NCBI RefSeq assembly: GCF_014200175.1
Contig: NZ_JACHBD010000001.1
Span: 868,001-932,000 of the forward strand
DNA: 64,000 bases
Direction of reading: 5' to 3'
Source: Rhizobium lentis
GTDB lineage: Bacteria > Pseudomonadota > Alphaproteobacteria > Rhizobiales > Rhizobiaceae
The notes beneath the pieces were generated by a model that worked only from the letters and a program-made list of their open reading frames with translations, did not search any database and was not told the DNA's origin. The first letter of the stretch is position 1. Every line of letters begins with the position of its first letter. The position numbers and the translations under genes were made by a program. Positions 51,783 to 60,900 of this stretch are shown in pieces.

Positions 51783-52279
51783 TCACCCTCCGGCAACATC
51801 GATGTCAGGCGTAGCAGGGCGATCCGTTCGACCTGCGCCGTTGCGGTCGCGAATTCTTCATCCGGGCCATTGCCGATCCTCCTCTCGAAGGCCGAAAGGA
51901 TGTCCTCCTTGCCGAGCCCCTTGACGGCGATGATGAAGGGGAAGCCGAATTTTTCGACATAGGCCGCATTGAGTTCGCTGAAGCGGGCATGCTCGACCGG
52001 GCTCAGCCGGTCGAGACCGGCTCCCGACTGCTCCTTGCGGCTATCCTCGGTGAGTTCTCCTGCGACCGCCAGGCGCCCGGCGAGATCCGGATGGGCTCGG
52101 AGCACGCCGAGACGCTCTTCCTTGCTTGCCGCGCGGAAGACGGCGGCAAGCGCCGCATGCACGCCTGATGCCGTCAACGGCTCTGTGACGCTCCCGTTGT
52201 CAAAGGCACGCTCGGCGATGAAAGGCGAATGCTCGAAGACGCCGCCGAAGCGGGAAACGAAATCCTTGCGCGACAGCAT
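51779..52279 (-). CDS. uraD: OHCU decarboxylase
   Basis: A 166-residue enzyme converting 2-oxo-4-hydroxy-4-carboxy-5-ureidoimidazoline to S-allantoin. The start MLSRKDFVSRFGGVFEHSPFIAERAF is chosen by family comparison and overlaps the puuE stop by 1 bp (TGATG); a longer frame to 52423 is antisense-like and unlikely. Conserved residues lie in RAHPDLAGRLAVAGELTEDSRKEQSGAGLDRLSP and NAAYVEKFGFPFIIAVKGLGKEDILSAFERRI, with the catalytic His in the HPDLAG box. Confidence 0.95.
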   Translation of the reverse strand: MLSRKDFVSRFGGVFEHSPFIAERAFDNGSVTEPLTASGVHAALAAVFRAASKEERLGVLRAHPDLAGRLAVAGELTEDSRKEQSGAGLDRLSPVEHARFSELNAAYVEKFGFPFIIAVKGLGKEDILSAFERRIGNGPDEEFATATAQVERIALLRLTSMLPEGE

Positions 52280-53202
52280 CAGAGCGCGCCCGGCTGATGG
52301 TGCTGGTGCCAATGTTCGGCAATCTCGATACGGCGCGGGATCCAGACCTTGTCGTGCTTCAGCACATATTCGATGAAGCGCTTCAGCGCCGCCGCCCGGC
52401 CGGGACGCCCGACCAGACGGCAATGCAGGCCGACAGACATCATCTTCGGGCTGCCCGCCTGGCCTTCCTCATAAAGCGTATCGAAGGCATCCTTCAGATA
52501 GGTGAAGAACTGATCGCCCGCGTTGAAACCCTGTGGCGTCGCAAAACGCATATCATTGGTTTCGAGCGTATAGGGAATGATCAGGAACGGTTTCCCGTCG
52601 ACGCCCTTCACCCAGTAAGGCAGATCGTCCGCATAGGAATCGGAGGAGTAGAGGAAACCGCCCTCCTCCTGGACCAGCCGAAGCGTGTTGTCGGAGGGCT
52701 TGCCCTGATACATGCCGTAAGGCCGTTCGCCGGTCAGTTCGGTGTGCAGGCGCACCGCTTCGAGAATATGCTTGCGCTCGAGATCCTCTGGGAAATCCTT
52801 GTATTCCAGCCAGCGATAGCCGTGGCTGGCAATCTCCCACCCGGCCTCCTTCATCGCTGCGACGGCCTCGGGGTTGCGAGCCATCGCCAGCGTCACGCCG
52901 TAGACGGTCGCCTGCACCTTGAGGTCGGTGAACATCCGCCAGAGCCGCCAGAAGCCGGCCCGCGAGCCATATTCGTAGATCGATTCCATATTGAGATTGC
53001 GCTGCCCCGGCCAGGCAGCCGCGCCGACGATCTCCGACAGCAGGTTTTCGGACGCGGGATCGCCGTCGAGGATCGAGCTTTCGCCACCCTCCTCGTAATT
53101 GATGACGAACTGCACGGCAACGCGTGCCTCGCCCGGCCATTTCGGATCGGGCGTCTGACGCCCATAACCGACGAGATTGCGCGGATAAGTCTCGGATACC
53201 AT
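52279..53202 (-). CDS. puuE: Allantoinase PuuE (deacetylase-fold)
   Basis: A 307-residue cofactor-independent allantoinase of the polysaccharide deacetylase fold, hydrolysing allantoin to allantoate. The start MVSETYPRNLVGYGRQTPDPKWPG has GAAGGTG upstream and is preferred over 53238. Typical stretches are FVINYEEGGESSILDGD, SHGYRWLEYKDFPEDLERKHI and the C-terminal WIPRRIEIAEHWHQHHQPG. It is the first gene of a six-gene operon puuE-uraD-HepT-like-allA-hiuH-phosphoesterase in which every junction overlaps or abuts. Confidence 0.95.
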   Translation of the reverse strand: MVSETYPRNLVGYGRQTPDPKWPGEARVAVQFVINYEEGGESSILDGDPASENLLSEIVGAAAWPGQRNLNMESIYEYGSRAGFWRLWRMFTDLKVQATVYGVTLAMARNPEAVAAMKEAGWEIASHGYRWLEYKDFPEDLERKHILEAVRLHTELTGERPYGMYQGKPSDNTLRLVQEEGGFLYSSDSYADDLPYWVKGVDGKPFLIIPYTLETNDMRFATPQGFNAGDQFFTYLKDAFDTLYEEGQAGSPKMMSVGLHCRLVGRPGRAAALKRFIEYVLKHDKVWIPRRIEIAEHWHQHHQPGAL

Positions 53203-53314
53203 CAAATCACCTTCTGAAAAGACGGGGAACGGTATCATCCGCAGCCGGAATGTCGAGACGGAAACTGCGCGGCAGAATTTATCCTTTCAGGACAGTCACT
53301 TAGCTTAACGCCAC

Positions 53315-54022
53315 TCAGGCGATCCTGCGCGCGCTGACCTTGCCCATAGGGTGCAGCGAGTGGACGCGGAAGGGACCGCCAATACCCTCTTCGATCATCA
53401 ATGCCACGTTCGAAACCATCACCGGCTCCCTCAGGACGGGTTCGAAGATCGTTCGCAGCGCCGCTTCGATGCGGGGCATGTCGATCGCATTGATGGAGCC
53501 TGTCACCGGCATATGAAAGCGGAACTCGTCCATGACATAAGGATTGCCCCAACGATGTAGATTGGCGAACTGCGCCGCCGACAATCCATCCGGATCGCTG
53601 CGCTCGATGTCAGCCTCGCTCAGCGGCGCGCGGTAGCGATCGAACTCCTGGACGATCGCCGAAGCCAGATACTGGATCTGCTCACAAGGAGCGCTCGGCA
53701 TCAGGCTGTAGAAACTGCCGAGTCGGGCAATTTCGAGACGTGAAATCTGGAAGGGAGCGAATGTCCCGGCAAAACGCATGAGATCGCGCAGGAGTTGCGA
53801 TTCTGACATATCGCCGGACAGATGGAACGGCGCCTTCAGAACGCCGTGAAAACCATAGCGCCGCGGCACGGCTGTATGAAAGGCGATCTCGTGAATGCCG
53901 AGGCCGCGGACGGCCGGAGGCTCCAGCATATCGCCAGAAAATACGTTTCGGCCGAGCCAATTGGCGGCCACGAGCGACAGCGGGTCGCTCGCCGGAGGCG
54001 TGAAGCAAATGGCATAGCGCAT
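53315..54022 (-). CDS. DUF1045 / 2H phosphoesterase-like protein
   Basis: A 235-residue protein of the DUF1045 family, often found in phosphonate operons as an RNA-ligase-like 2H phosphoesterase. The first H-x-(T/V) motif is in RYGFHGVLKAPFHLSG and the second in FRFHMPVTGS. MRYAICFTPPASDPL at the N-terminus is characteristic. There are no phn genes nearby; neighbours are the ureide operon and the MnmC-like oxidase gene. Its reaction is not established. Confidence 0.83.
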   Translation of the reverse strand: MRYAICFTPPASDPLSLVAANWLGRNVFSGDMLEPPAVRGLGIHEIAFHTAVPRRYGFHGVLKAPFHLSGDMSESQLLRDLMRFAGTFAPFQISRLEIARLGSFYSLMPSAPCEQIQYLASAIVQEFDRYRAPLSEADIERSDPDGLSAAQFANLHRWGNPYVMDEFRFHMPVTGSINAIDMPRIEAALRTIFEPVLREPVMVSNVALMIEEGIGGPFRVHSLHPMGKVSARRIA

Positions 54023-54136
54023 GCAATTTCCTCCATCAAGGAAGTGAGCGCCGCTGAAATTGGGCGCTGCCGATGCGCAAGCAGATAGGTGATTTGCATG
54101 ACAGAATAACGAAACACAGCTGTACCTAATTCACGT

Positions 54137-55315
54137 TTAACGTGAAGCCACAGCGATATGGCTTGAAATCGCAAAGCTTTCCGGCAGGAAAAATTCGCAA
54201 TCTGTATCGCCTGCGATACAAACTGCCGCCTCCGCCAGCCGGTGGGCAAGACCGAAGCTGACCTTGAAACCGCCGGTCAATGCGATGAGCCGCGGGTGGT
54301 CGGGATGGCGGCCGATCATCGGATCGCGGTCGATGGCTTTCGGGCGAAGCCCCGCCCAGCGTTCGACGATCGGCGCGTCGCGAAGGATCGGAACGATGGC
54401 GCGCGCCGCCTCGATCAGCGCGTCGAGCTGGGCATCGGTGGAAACGGGATCGTCGAAGCGGTTCTCGCTGGTACTGCCGATCGCCGCATGCCCGCCCTCA
54501 TGCGCGACGACGTAGAGACCGTCGAGGAAGATCGTCGGCAGCGCCGGATCGATCTCCGCCTTCAATAGCGCCGCTTGCCCCTTGACCGGCTGGCCGAGAG
54601 GCTGTTTCAGCCCCGGCGTCAGATCCTGCAGCAGGGGAAAAGACCGATGGCCGGCGGCCAGGATGCAGCGGCCGAAGGTGACGGTTTTGCTGCCTATCGC
54701 GGCCGTGCCTCGGTCCGGATCGAGATCGGCAACATCGGCGTTTTCCATGATGCGCACATGTTTTGCTTGCTGCAGGAAGGCGACGAGCACTGAGATCAGC
54801 GAGCGGGGAGCGACGCGGCCGGCAAGCGTGTCGTGCACAAAGCCGCTCTCGCCGGCAGAGGCCTCGACCCAGCCGTCTACATCGGGCCTGTCGAGCACAT
54901 GCCAGTGGAACCGGCGCTCGCCTGCCCGCCAGTGGCGCTCGGCGTCCTCGGAATGGCCGCGGGCTATACGGTTGAGATGCGGCTTCGGCAGCGGGATCAG
55001 TCGTCCGGACCTGTTGTAGCCGGCGGAAAGCCCTGTTGCCGCTTCGAGCGCCGCGATTTCGGCTTCGAGCGAGACCAGCGCATCGAACTGGAACTGCTTC
55101 TTCTGCGACCAGCGGTCCGGCATATGCGGCATCAGCGCCCCGAGCAGGCCGCCGCTCGCACCTCTGCCCAGCCTGCCGGCGTCGGCAAGAAGGGTGCTGA
55201 TCCCGCGCCGCTCGGCATGGACGGCCGCCCAGAGGCCCATGATGCCGCCGCCGACGATCAGCAGGTCGCAAGAAGATTGACCGGACGCCGGCACAGGACT
55301 ATCGGCTTTTTCCAT
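54137..55315 (-). CDS. FAD-dependent oxidoreductase, MnmC C-terminal type
   Basis: A 392-residue DAO-family flavoprotein. The dinucleotide loop is LLIVGGGIMGLWAAVHAERRG near residue 18; GASGGLLGALMPHMPDRW follows; the C-terminal substrate end has RWAGLRPKAIDRDPMIG and LTGGFKVSFGLAHRLAE. In E. coli the MnmC fusion couples such an oxidase (cmnm5s2U to nm5s2U) to the MnmD methyltransferase. Here the oxidase is encoded divergently from mnmD and their start codons overlap in CATG. A role in tRNA wobble uridine modification is likely; a glycine-oxidase-like enzyme is the alternative. No ribosome-binding site is visible before the ATG. Confidence 0.8.
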   Translation of the reverse strand: MEKADSPVPASGQSSCDLLIVGGGIMGLWAAVHAERRGISTLLADAGRLGRGASGGLLGALMPHMPDRWSQKKQFQFDALVSLEAEIAALEAATGLSAGYNRSGRLIPLPKPHLNRIARGHSEDAERHWRAGERRFHWHVLDRPDVDGWVEASAGESGFVHDTLAGRVAPRSLISVLVAFLQQAKHVRIMENADVADLDPDRGTAAIGSKTVTFGRCILAAGHRSFPLLQDLTPGLKQPLGQPVKGQAALLKAEIDPALPTIFLDGLYVVAHEGGHAAIGSTSENRFDDPVSTDAQLDALIEAARAIVPILRDAPIVERWAGLRPKAIDRDPMIGRHPDHPRLIALTGGFKVSFGLAHRLAEAAVCIAGDTDCEFFLPESFAISSHIAVASR

Positions 55316-56039
55316 GACAGACGTGAACCCAGATCAGATTGGCGCTGGCGCGCCGCAGCCGCTCGAATGGCGCGACGGCGATATGCCCTATTCCACCGCC
55401 TTTGGCGATCATTTTTATTGCCAGACGGATGGACGGCTGGAATGCGGCCACGTCTTCCTCACCGGCAACGGCCTGCCGGAGCGCTGGAGCGGTCGGCAGA
55501 CATTCGTGATCGGCGAACTCGGCTTCGGCACCGGCCTGAACTTCGCCGAGACCTGGCGGCAATGGAAGCAGCATCGCGCCGGCCAGCATCTGCATTTCAT
55601 CTCCTTCGAACTCCATCCGATGCACGGCGAAGAGATCGGCCGGGCGCTCTCGCACTGGCCGGAGATCGATGCCGAGCGCGAAGCGCTGACCGCGGCCTGG
55701 CCACAAGCGCCTAATGGGACCGTCTCGCTCGACCTCGACAACCAGACGCGGCTCAGCGTCGTCTGCGGCCCGGCCCTCGACGGCGTCATGACGGCGAAGC
55801 CGGGCTTCGACGCCTGGTATCTCGACGGCTTCGCCCCGTCGCGCAATGGCGACATGTGGTCGGAGGAACTGATGCGGCGCGTCCATCAAAAGACCACGCC
55901 CGGCGGCACTTTCGCCACTTACGCCGCGGCCGGCTTCGTACGCCGCAATCTCGTCACTGCAGGTTTTGCCGTCGAGCGCCGCCACGGCTTCGCCGGCAAA
56001 CGTGAAATGCTATGCGGCGTGAAGGCGGCCTGCGCCTAG
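55314..56039 (+). CDS. mnmD: tRNA mnm5s2U methyltransferase (MnmD)
   Basis: A 241-residue SAM methyltransferase that completes mnm5s2U at tRNA position 34. Family features are LEWRDGDMPYSTAFGDHFYCQTDG at the N-terminus, VFLTGNGLPERW, the SAM loop ELGFGTGLNFAETW (about residues 64-77) and WYLDGFAPSRNGDMWSEELMRR. It is the stand-alone MnmD form; the oxidase partner is divergent. No clear ribosome-binding site precedes the ATG, since the upstream bases belong to the other gene's start; leaderless or weak initiation is possible. Confidence 0.92.
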   Translation: MTDVNPDQIGAGAPQPLEWRDGDMPYSTAFGDHFYCQTDGRLECGHVFLTGNGLPERWSGRQTFVIGELGFGTGLNFAETWRQWKQHRAGQHLHFISFELHPMHGEEIGRALSHWPEIDAEREALTAAWPQAPNGTVSLDLDNQTRLSVVCGPALDGVMTAKPGFDAWYLDGFAPSRNGDMWSEELMRRVHQKTTPGGTFATYAAAGFVRRNLVTAGFAVERRHGFAGKREMLCGVKAACA

Positions 56040-56156
56040 AAGCCGAGCGCCTAAAATCAACGTTTTGTAGTGGCGATTTCTCATATTCATCCTATCGCAA
56101 AGATTGCAATTGGCGTTAAGACGGTCTATCGGCAAATCGAATTCGAGGGGCCCGAC

Positions 56157-56195
56157 ATGGAGAATATCGTTCCAAAGACCGTGCGACGACGCTGA
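56157..56195 (+). CDS. Arg-codon leader peptide of argS
   Basis: A 12-codon open frame, MENIVPKTVRRR, ends with three consecutive Arg codons (CGA CGA CGC, 56184-56192) and TGA. It has a good ribosome-binding site, GAGGGG, 6 nt before the ATG. It lies 53 bp upstream of an arginyl-tRNA synthetase gene. A hairpin whose 5' arm starts at the last Arg codon follows. Direct sequence reading supports a classic aminoacyl-tRNA-sensing leader; function is inferred. Confidence 0.7.
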   Translation: MENIVPKTVRRR

Positions 56196-56215
56196 AAAGC
56201 TCTCAAGCTTCAGCG
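56190..56215 (+). promoter_or_regulatory. Hairpin overlapping the leader peptide Arg codons
   Basis: CGCTGAA (56190-56196) pairs with TTCAGCG (56209-56215), extended by GCT/AGC after a 2-nt bulge, with loop CTCA. A second TTCAGC at 56221-56226 offers an alternative partner for GCTGAA. A ribosome stalled at the Arg codons would mask the 5' arm. No T-run follows, so control may be translational. Confidence 0.55.
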
Positions 56216-56248
56216 AACCTTCAGCCGTGCAGTCAAAGGGAACGACCC

Positions 56249-57952
56249 ATGTCCATAAAATCGGCAGCGCTTGCCGCACTCGCCTCCGCATATAAACTGA
56301 ACGGCCTCGGAGCTGTCCCATCCGTCATCCGGTCAACAAAGCCTGAATTCGGCGACCTCCAGTGCAATGAGATGATGCGGCTCGCCAAGGCGACTGGTAA
56401 GAACACGCACGACCTAGCCGCCTCCGTCGCTGCAGCAGCGCGCAATGACGTCTTCGACGAGGTTTCCGTCGCAGGTCCGGGTTTCGTGAATTTCCGGTTA
56501 TCGAACGAGACCATTGCCGCGGAGGCATCAGCGATGCTGGGAGATCCCGCGCTTGGCGCGGAGAAACAGCGCCCAATCCGTACCGTCATCGACTTCGGCG
56601 GCCCCAATGTCGCAAAGGCGCTGCATGTCGGCCACCTCCGGTCATTCGTTATCGGTGAAAGCCTTCGCCGCATCTTGTCCGAGATTGGACATGACGTGAT
56701 CTCGGACATTCACCTCGGCGACTGGGGTCTCCAGATGGGCAAGCTCCTGTACGGCGCTGCCATCGCTTCCGGCTGGCAGCACGGAGATCCCGTGCCTTTC
56801 ATCAAAGACTTCTCCTTCGACGAAATGTCCGTCGAGGAGCTCGGAATACTCTACAAGTCCGGCAATGCGGCTAGCGAGGACGAAACCGCGCTTGCCGTCG
56901 CCCGATTGCTCACGAACATGCTCCAGGACGGCCATCCCATCCTCACGGCTGCGTGGAAGCGCATGCGGGAGATTTCTCTCGAAGCGGTGTCAGCCACGGC
57001 CGAACAGCTCGGCGCGCATTTCGACCTGCTTCTGGGCGAAAGCGACGCCCACTCCGAGATCGCTCCCATGCTCGATGACCTCGTGTCACGTGGGCTCGCC
57101 CGGGAGAGCGATGGAGCGCTGGTCATCGAGGTCTCCGGCGAAGAATTGCCTGACAACGCCCCGCCACTTCTACTCCGGAAGAGCGATGGTGCCGCGCTAT
57201 ATGGCACCACGGATCTGGCGACGCTGCGGCGGCGGGTGCGGGACATCGGCGCGCAACAGATCATCTACTGCACCGACGACCGCCAAGCGCTTCACGTCGG
57301 AAGCGTTTTCTCGGCTGCACGGGTGGCAGGATATGCCAACGGGATTGAGCTGAGACATGTAACCTTCGGTACCGTCCGGGGATGGAATGGAAAGCCGTTC
57401 AAAACCCGGGACGGTTCCGCGGCGGCGCTCGGCGAGATGATCGAGCTGGCGCTTGCGAAGGCCGCCGAGAAAGTAAAGGACAAGGATTCAGCAACTGCAG
57501 TCGGCCTCGGCGCGCTGAAATTCACCGACCTCTCCATCCCGAGAAAGACCGGATACGTCTTCGATATCGACAGGATGACCTCGTTCGAGGGGAGGACGGG
57601 GCCTTACCTGCAGTACGCATACGCGCGGATCTGTTCGATCCTCAACAAGGCGGCCTTAGCAGGCATCGTTCCAGGCGTCACCATCTCGGTCAGTCATCCG
57701 TCGGAACGGGCGGTGCTGGTCGAATGCCTCTGGTATCCCCATTCCTTATCCGAGGCTGCCCGGCGGCTTGAGCCGTTCGAGATCGCCGAGCGGGCATACC
57801 AAGTGGCCGACACCTTCAGCCGCTTCTACACGGACTGCGAGGTGCTGACCGGAGAAGATCCGCCTGCACGTCTCGCCACCTGCAAGTTGGTAGCGCAAGT
57901 GATCGGGAAGTGTCTTGAACTTCTCGGAATGGAAACTGTGCGGAGGATGTGA
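56249..57952 (+). CDS. argS: Arginyl-tRNA synthetase, probably a second copy
   Basis: Charges tRNA-Arg with arginine. 567 residues. The N-terminal additional domain is followed by the HIGH motif as NVAKALHVGHLRSFVIG (about residues 120-135), then HLGDWGLQMGKL, YGTTDLATLRRR and the KMSKS-loop region GKPFKTRDGSAAALGE, and the DALR anticodon domain (HPSERAVLVECLWYPHSL). AAGGG precedes the ATG. The N-terminus (MSIKSAALAALASAYKLNG) is unlike the usual rhizobial housekeeping ArgRS I know, which begins MNLF-like, so this may be a paralogue; a search would settle it. The Arg leader peptide suggests that expression rises when charged tRNA-Arg is low. Confidence 0.93.
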   Translation: MSIKSAALAALASAYKLNGLGAVPSVIRSTKPEFGDLQCNEMMRLAKATGKNTHDLAASVAAAARNDVFDEVSVAGPGFVNFRLSNETIAAEASAMLGDPALGAEKQRPIRTVIDFGGPNVAKALHVGHLRSFVIGESLRRILSEIGHDVISDIHLGDWGLQMGKLLYGAAIASGWQHGDPVPFIKDFSFDEMSVEELGILYKSGNAASEDETALAVARLLTNMLQDGHPILTAAWKRMREISLEAVSATAEQLGAHFDLLLGESDAHSEIAPMLDDLVSRGLARESDGALVIEVSGEELPDNAPPLLLRKSDGAALYGTTDLATLRRRVRDIGAQQIIYCTDDRQALHVGSVFSAARVAGYANGIELRHVTFGTVRGWNGKPFKTRDGSAAALGEMIELALAKAAEKVKDKDSATAVGLGALKFTDLSIPRKTGYVFDIDRMTSFEGRTGPYLQYAYARICSILNKAALAGIVPGVTISVSHPSERAVLVECLWYPHSLSEAARRLEPFEIAERAYQVADTFSRFYTDCEVLTGEDPPARLATCKLVAQVIGKCLELLGMETVRRM

Positions 57953-57983
57953 CCGATGCCACCTGTCCGTGAATTGCGAAAGA

Positions 57984-60900
57984 TCAGTAGCTCGTACGTC
58001 CCGGCTGCTGGTCGTCCTTGCCGAGCCACTGCCGGATCTTTTCTTCCAGCAGTTCGGGGCTGATCGGCTTCGACATGTAGTCGTCCATCCCGGCGTCGAG
58101 GCAAGCCTCCCGGTCGCTTTCGAGCGCATGGGCGGTGACGCCGATGATCGGCACACGCTGGCCCTGCCCCTTTTCCCTTTCGCGGATCGTCCGGGTTGCC
58201 TCATGGCCGTTCATGACGGGCATCGAGACATCCATCATGATGATGCGCGGCGTGTGGCTCTCCCAGGCCGCGACTGCCTCCAGCCCGTTATTGACAACAA
58301 GGAAGGAAAGCCCGGTTCCCTGCAGGATCTGGGTGAAGACGATCTGGTTGACCTCGTTGTCTTCGGCGACGAGCACGTCGACGAATTCCGCCGCCCGCTT
58401 CTGCGACGCAGCCGCAGGCACCGGCGCCGGCACGGCCGTTTCGGCCTGCAACCGGGTGATTTCGGCCTGCGAAGCCTGCTTCACGCGCCGGGCGCGAACC
58501 ACCTCGACGACGGTGTTACGCAGTACGTTGGCGCGCGCCGGCTTCATCAGATGCGCCTGGCCGTTCAGTGCCGCGAACTCCTTTTCCGTGCCGGAGATAT
58601 CCATCGACGTCAGGAAAATGATCGGCAGCTCGACAAAGCGGGGATCGGCGCGCAGCCGGCGGGCGACATTGGCGCCGTTCATGTCCGGCATGTGATAGTC
58701 GAGGATGACGGCATCGACGGTAACACCGAGATCGGCCGCCGCCTCCAGGATAGCAAGACCGGTGCCGCCGCCTTCGGCAGCAACGCCGTCGAAGCCCCAG
58801 AGCGAAAGCTGCTCGGTGAGGATGCGCCGGTTGACCTCATTGTCGTCGATGACGAGGATGCGCGCGCCCTGCACGTTGATCGGCAGTGGCTTCGGCTCGA
58901 GGTGGGCGGCCGCCACCGCAAAGGGCAATCTGACGGTGAAGATCGAGCCCTTGCCCCATTGGCTCTCGACCTTGATATATCCGCCAAAGAGGTCGACGAG
59001 CCCGGCCGTGATCGCAAGTCCGAGGCCTGTTCCCTCATGCCGCCGGGTCGAGGAAGCGTCGACCTGCGAGAACTTGTCGAACACCGATTCCAGCTTTTCC
59101 TGAGGAATACCGATACCCGTATCCTCGATCCGGATATTCGCCATGATCTCGCCGCCGGCGACGGTTTCGAAGCCGACATCGACGAAGACATGGCCGCGCT
59201 CGGTGAACTTGACGGCATTGCCGACGAGGTTGGTGACGATCTGGCGGAAGCGGCCGGCATCGCCGATCACGGCAGCGGGCAGATCGGGTGCGGCCCGCAC
59301 CAGCAGCTCGATGTTCTTCTCGGCGGCATGCGAGGAGAGAAGCGTCGCCACATCCTCCACCGCTTCGGTGAGATCGAAAGCCGCCTTGCGCAGCGTCATC
59401 TGTCCGGCATCGATCTTGGAGAAATCGAGAATGTCATTGATGATCGTCAGCAGCGCATTGCCCGACTTGACGATGATGTCGATGAAGGTTTTCTGGCGCG
59501 TATCGAGATTGGTCTTGGCCAGCAGCTCCGCCATGCCGAGCACGCCGTTCATCGGCGTGCGGATCTCATGGCTCATATTGGCGAGGAATTCGGATTTGGC
59601 GCGGTCGGCGGCTTCAGCGCGCGACAGCAGCTCACGCAATTCCTCCTCACGGCTCTTGAGCTCGGTGACATCGGTAAACAGCGCCACCCAATGCTGCCCA
59701 GTGCTGACAGTCGCATCCATATTCACCCAGCGCTCGCCGGCGACATGGAAGACGGTGGAGATCGGTTGCCTGGCCGCGATATTGGCGCGCCACTCCTGCA
59801 GGATTTCGGCCGCCGCATCGTGAAAATCGCCACGCGCCGCGCAGAATTCGAACATGCCGAGCCAGCCCTGGCCGGCCGCGATATAATGCGGCGGGATCTG
59901 CAGGATATCGGCCATCGCCTCGTTGGACATCTTGATGATGCCGTCCTGGACGATGGCAAGCCCTTGCGACATGGCGTGCGTCGCATCGCGCATCATTTCG
60001 CCGACCCGCTCGAGCGCGGCGCGGGTTTCGTGAATTTCCTTCTCCCGCTCGCGCACCGCCGAAATATCGGCATAGGTCAGCAGAATGCGGTCGTTGGAAA
60101 TGCGCCGGCTGTCGAAGATGACGGATTTCCCGCCCGTCCAGCCGACCTCGATCGGCTCCGGCTCCTCGGCTTCGAACAAGTGCTTGCGAAAGGCATAGAG
60201 CTCTTCCGGCGTTCGCGTCCCGTCGTAGCGCCCGAGCTCGTAGTTCCGGCGAATGACATCGATGAAGGGGCGCCCGTCGAAACGGTCCTCGCGCGGCAGC
60301 TCCCAGATGCTGTAGAATTCGTCGTTGACGTAGAGAATCCGGTGGTCGTTATCGAGGATCAGCACGCCGATCGGCAGCGAACGCAGGATGCTCTCGATAT
60401 CCCGGTGCAGCACTTCTTCCTGCTTGCGCGAGGCGATCAGCGCCTTCTCGCGCTCCTTGAGCGGCGAGATGTCGGAAAAGGAGCCGACGACGTAGGTTCG
60501 CCCATCCGCCGTGATGACGCGGTTGACGCGCGAGATGACGGGATAGACGTGCCCGCCTTTGCTCGGCATCTCGCTCTCGAGCTCCACCGAAATGCCATCC
60601 CTGAGCGCCAGCAGGTTTTCCTGGTAGATCGGCTCAGCACCTTCGGGCCCGAACATCTCGTGTTCGGTCATTCCCAGATACTCGGAGCGGGTGCCGCCGC
60701 TGAAGGTCTCGTAGTATTTGTTGGCATAGATCAGGCGATGCTTGTCGTCGCGTACGAAGACCGCAACCGGTAGATCTTCCAGCACTGTGCGCAGCGCGTC
60801 GAGTTCGCTGACGCTGTCACCCCAGGCCGAATCGCCGGCGGGCGCAGGAGGTGCGCCCTTACGATGAGCGGCGTTGACAACCAGCGGGCGGCCGTCTGCG

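Noticed and set aside
57915..60773. A 952-codon open frame on the plus strand
   Set aside because: Antisense to the hybrid kinase. Long because of GC-rich codon bias, not because it is a gene.
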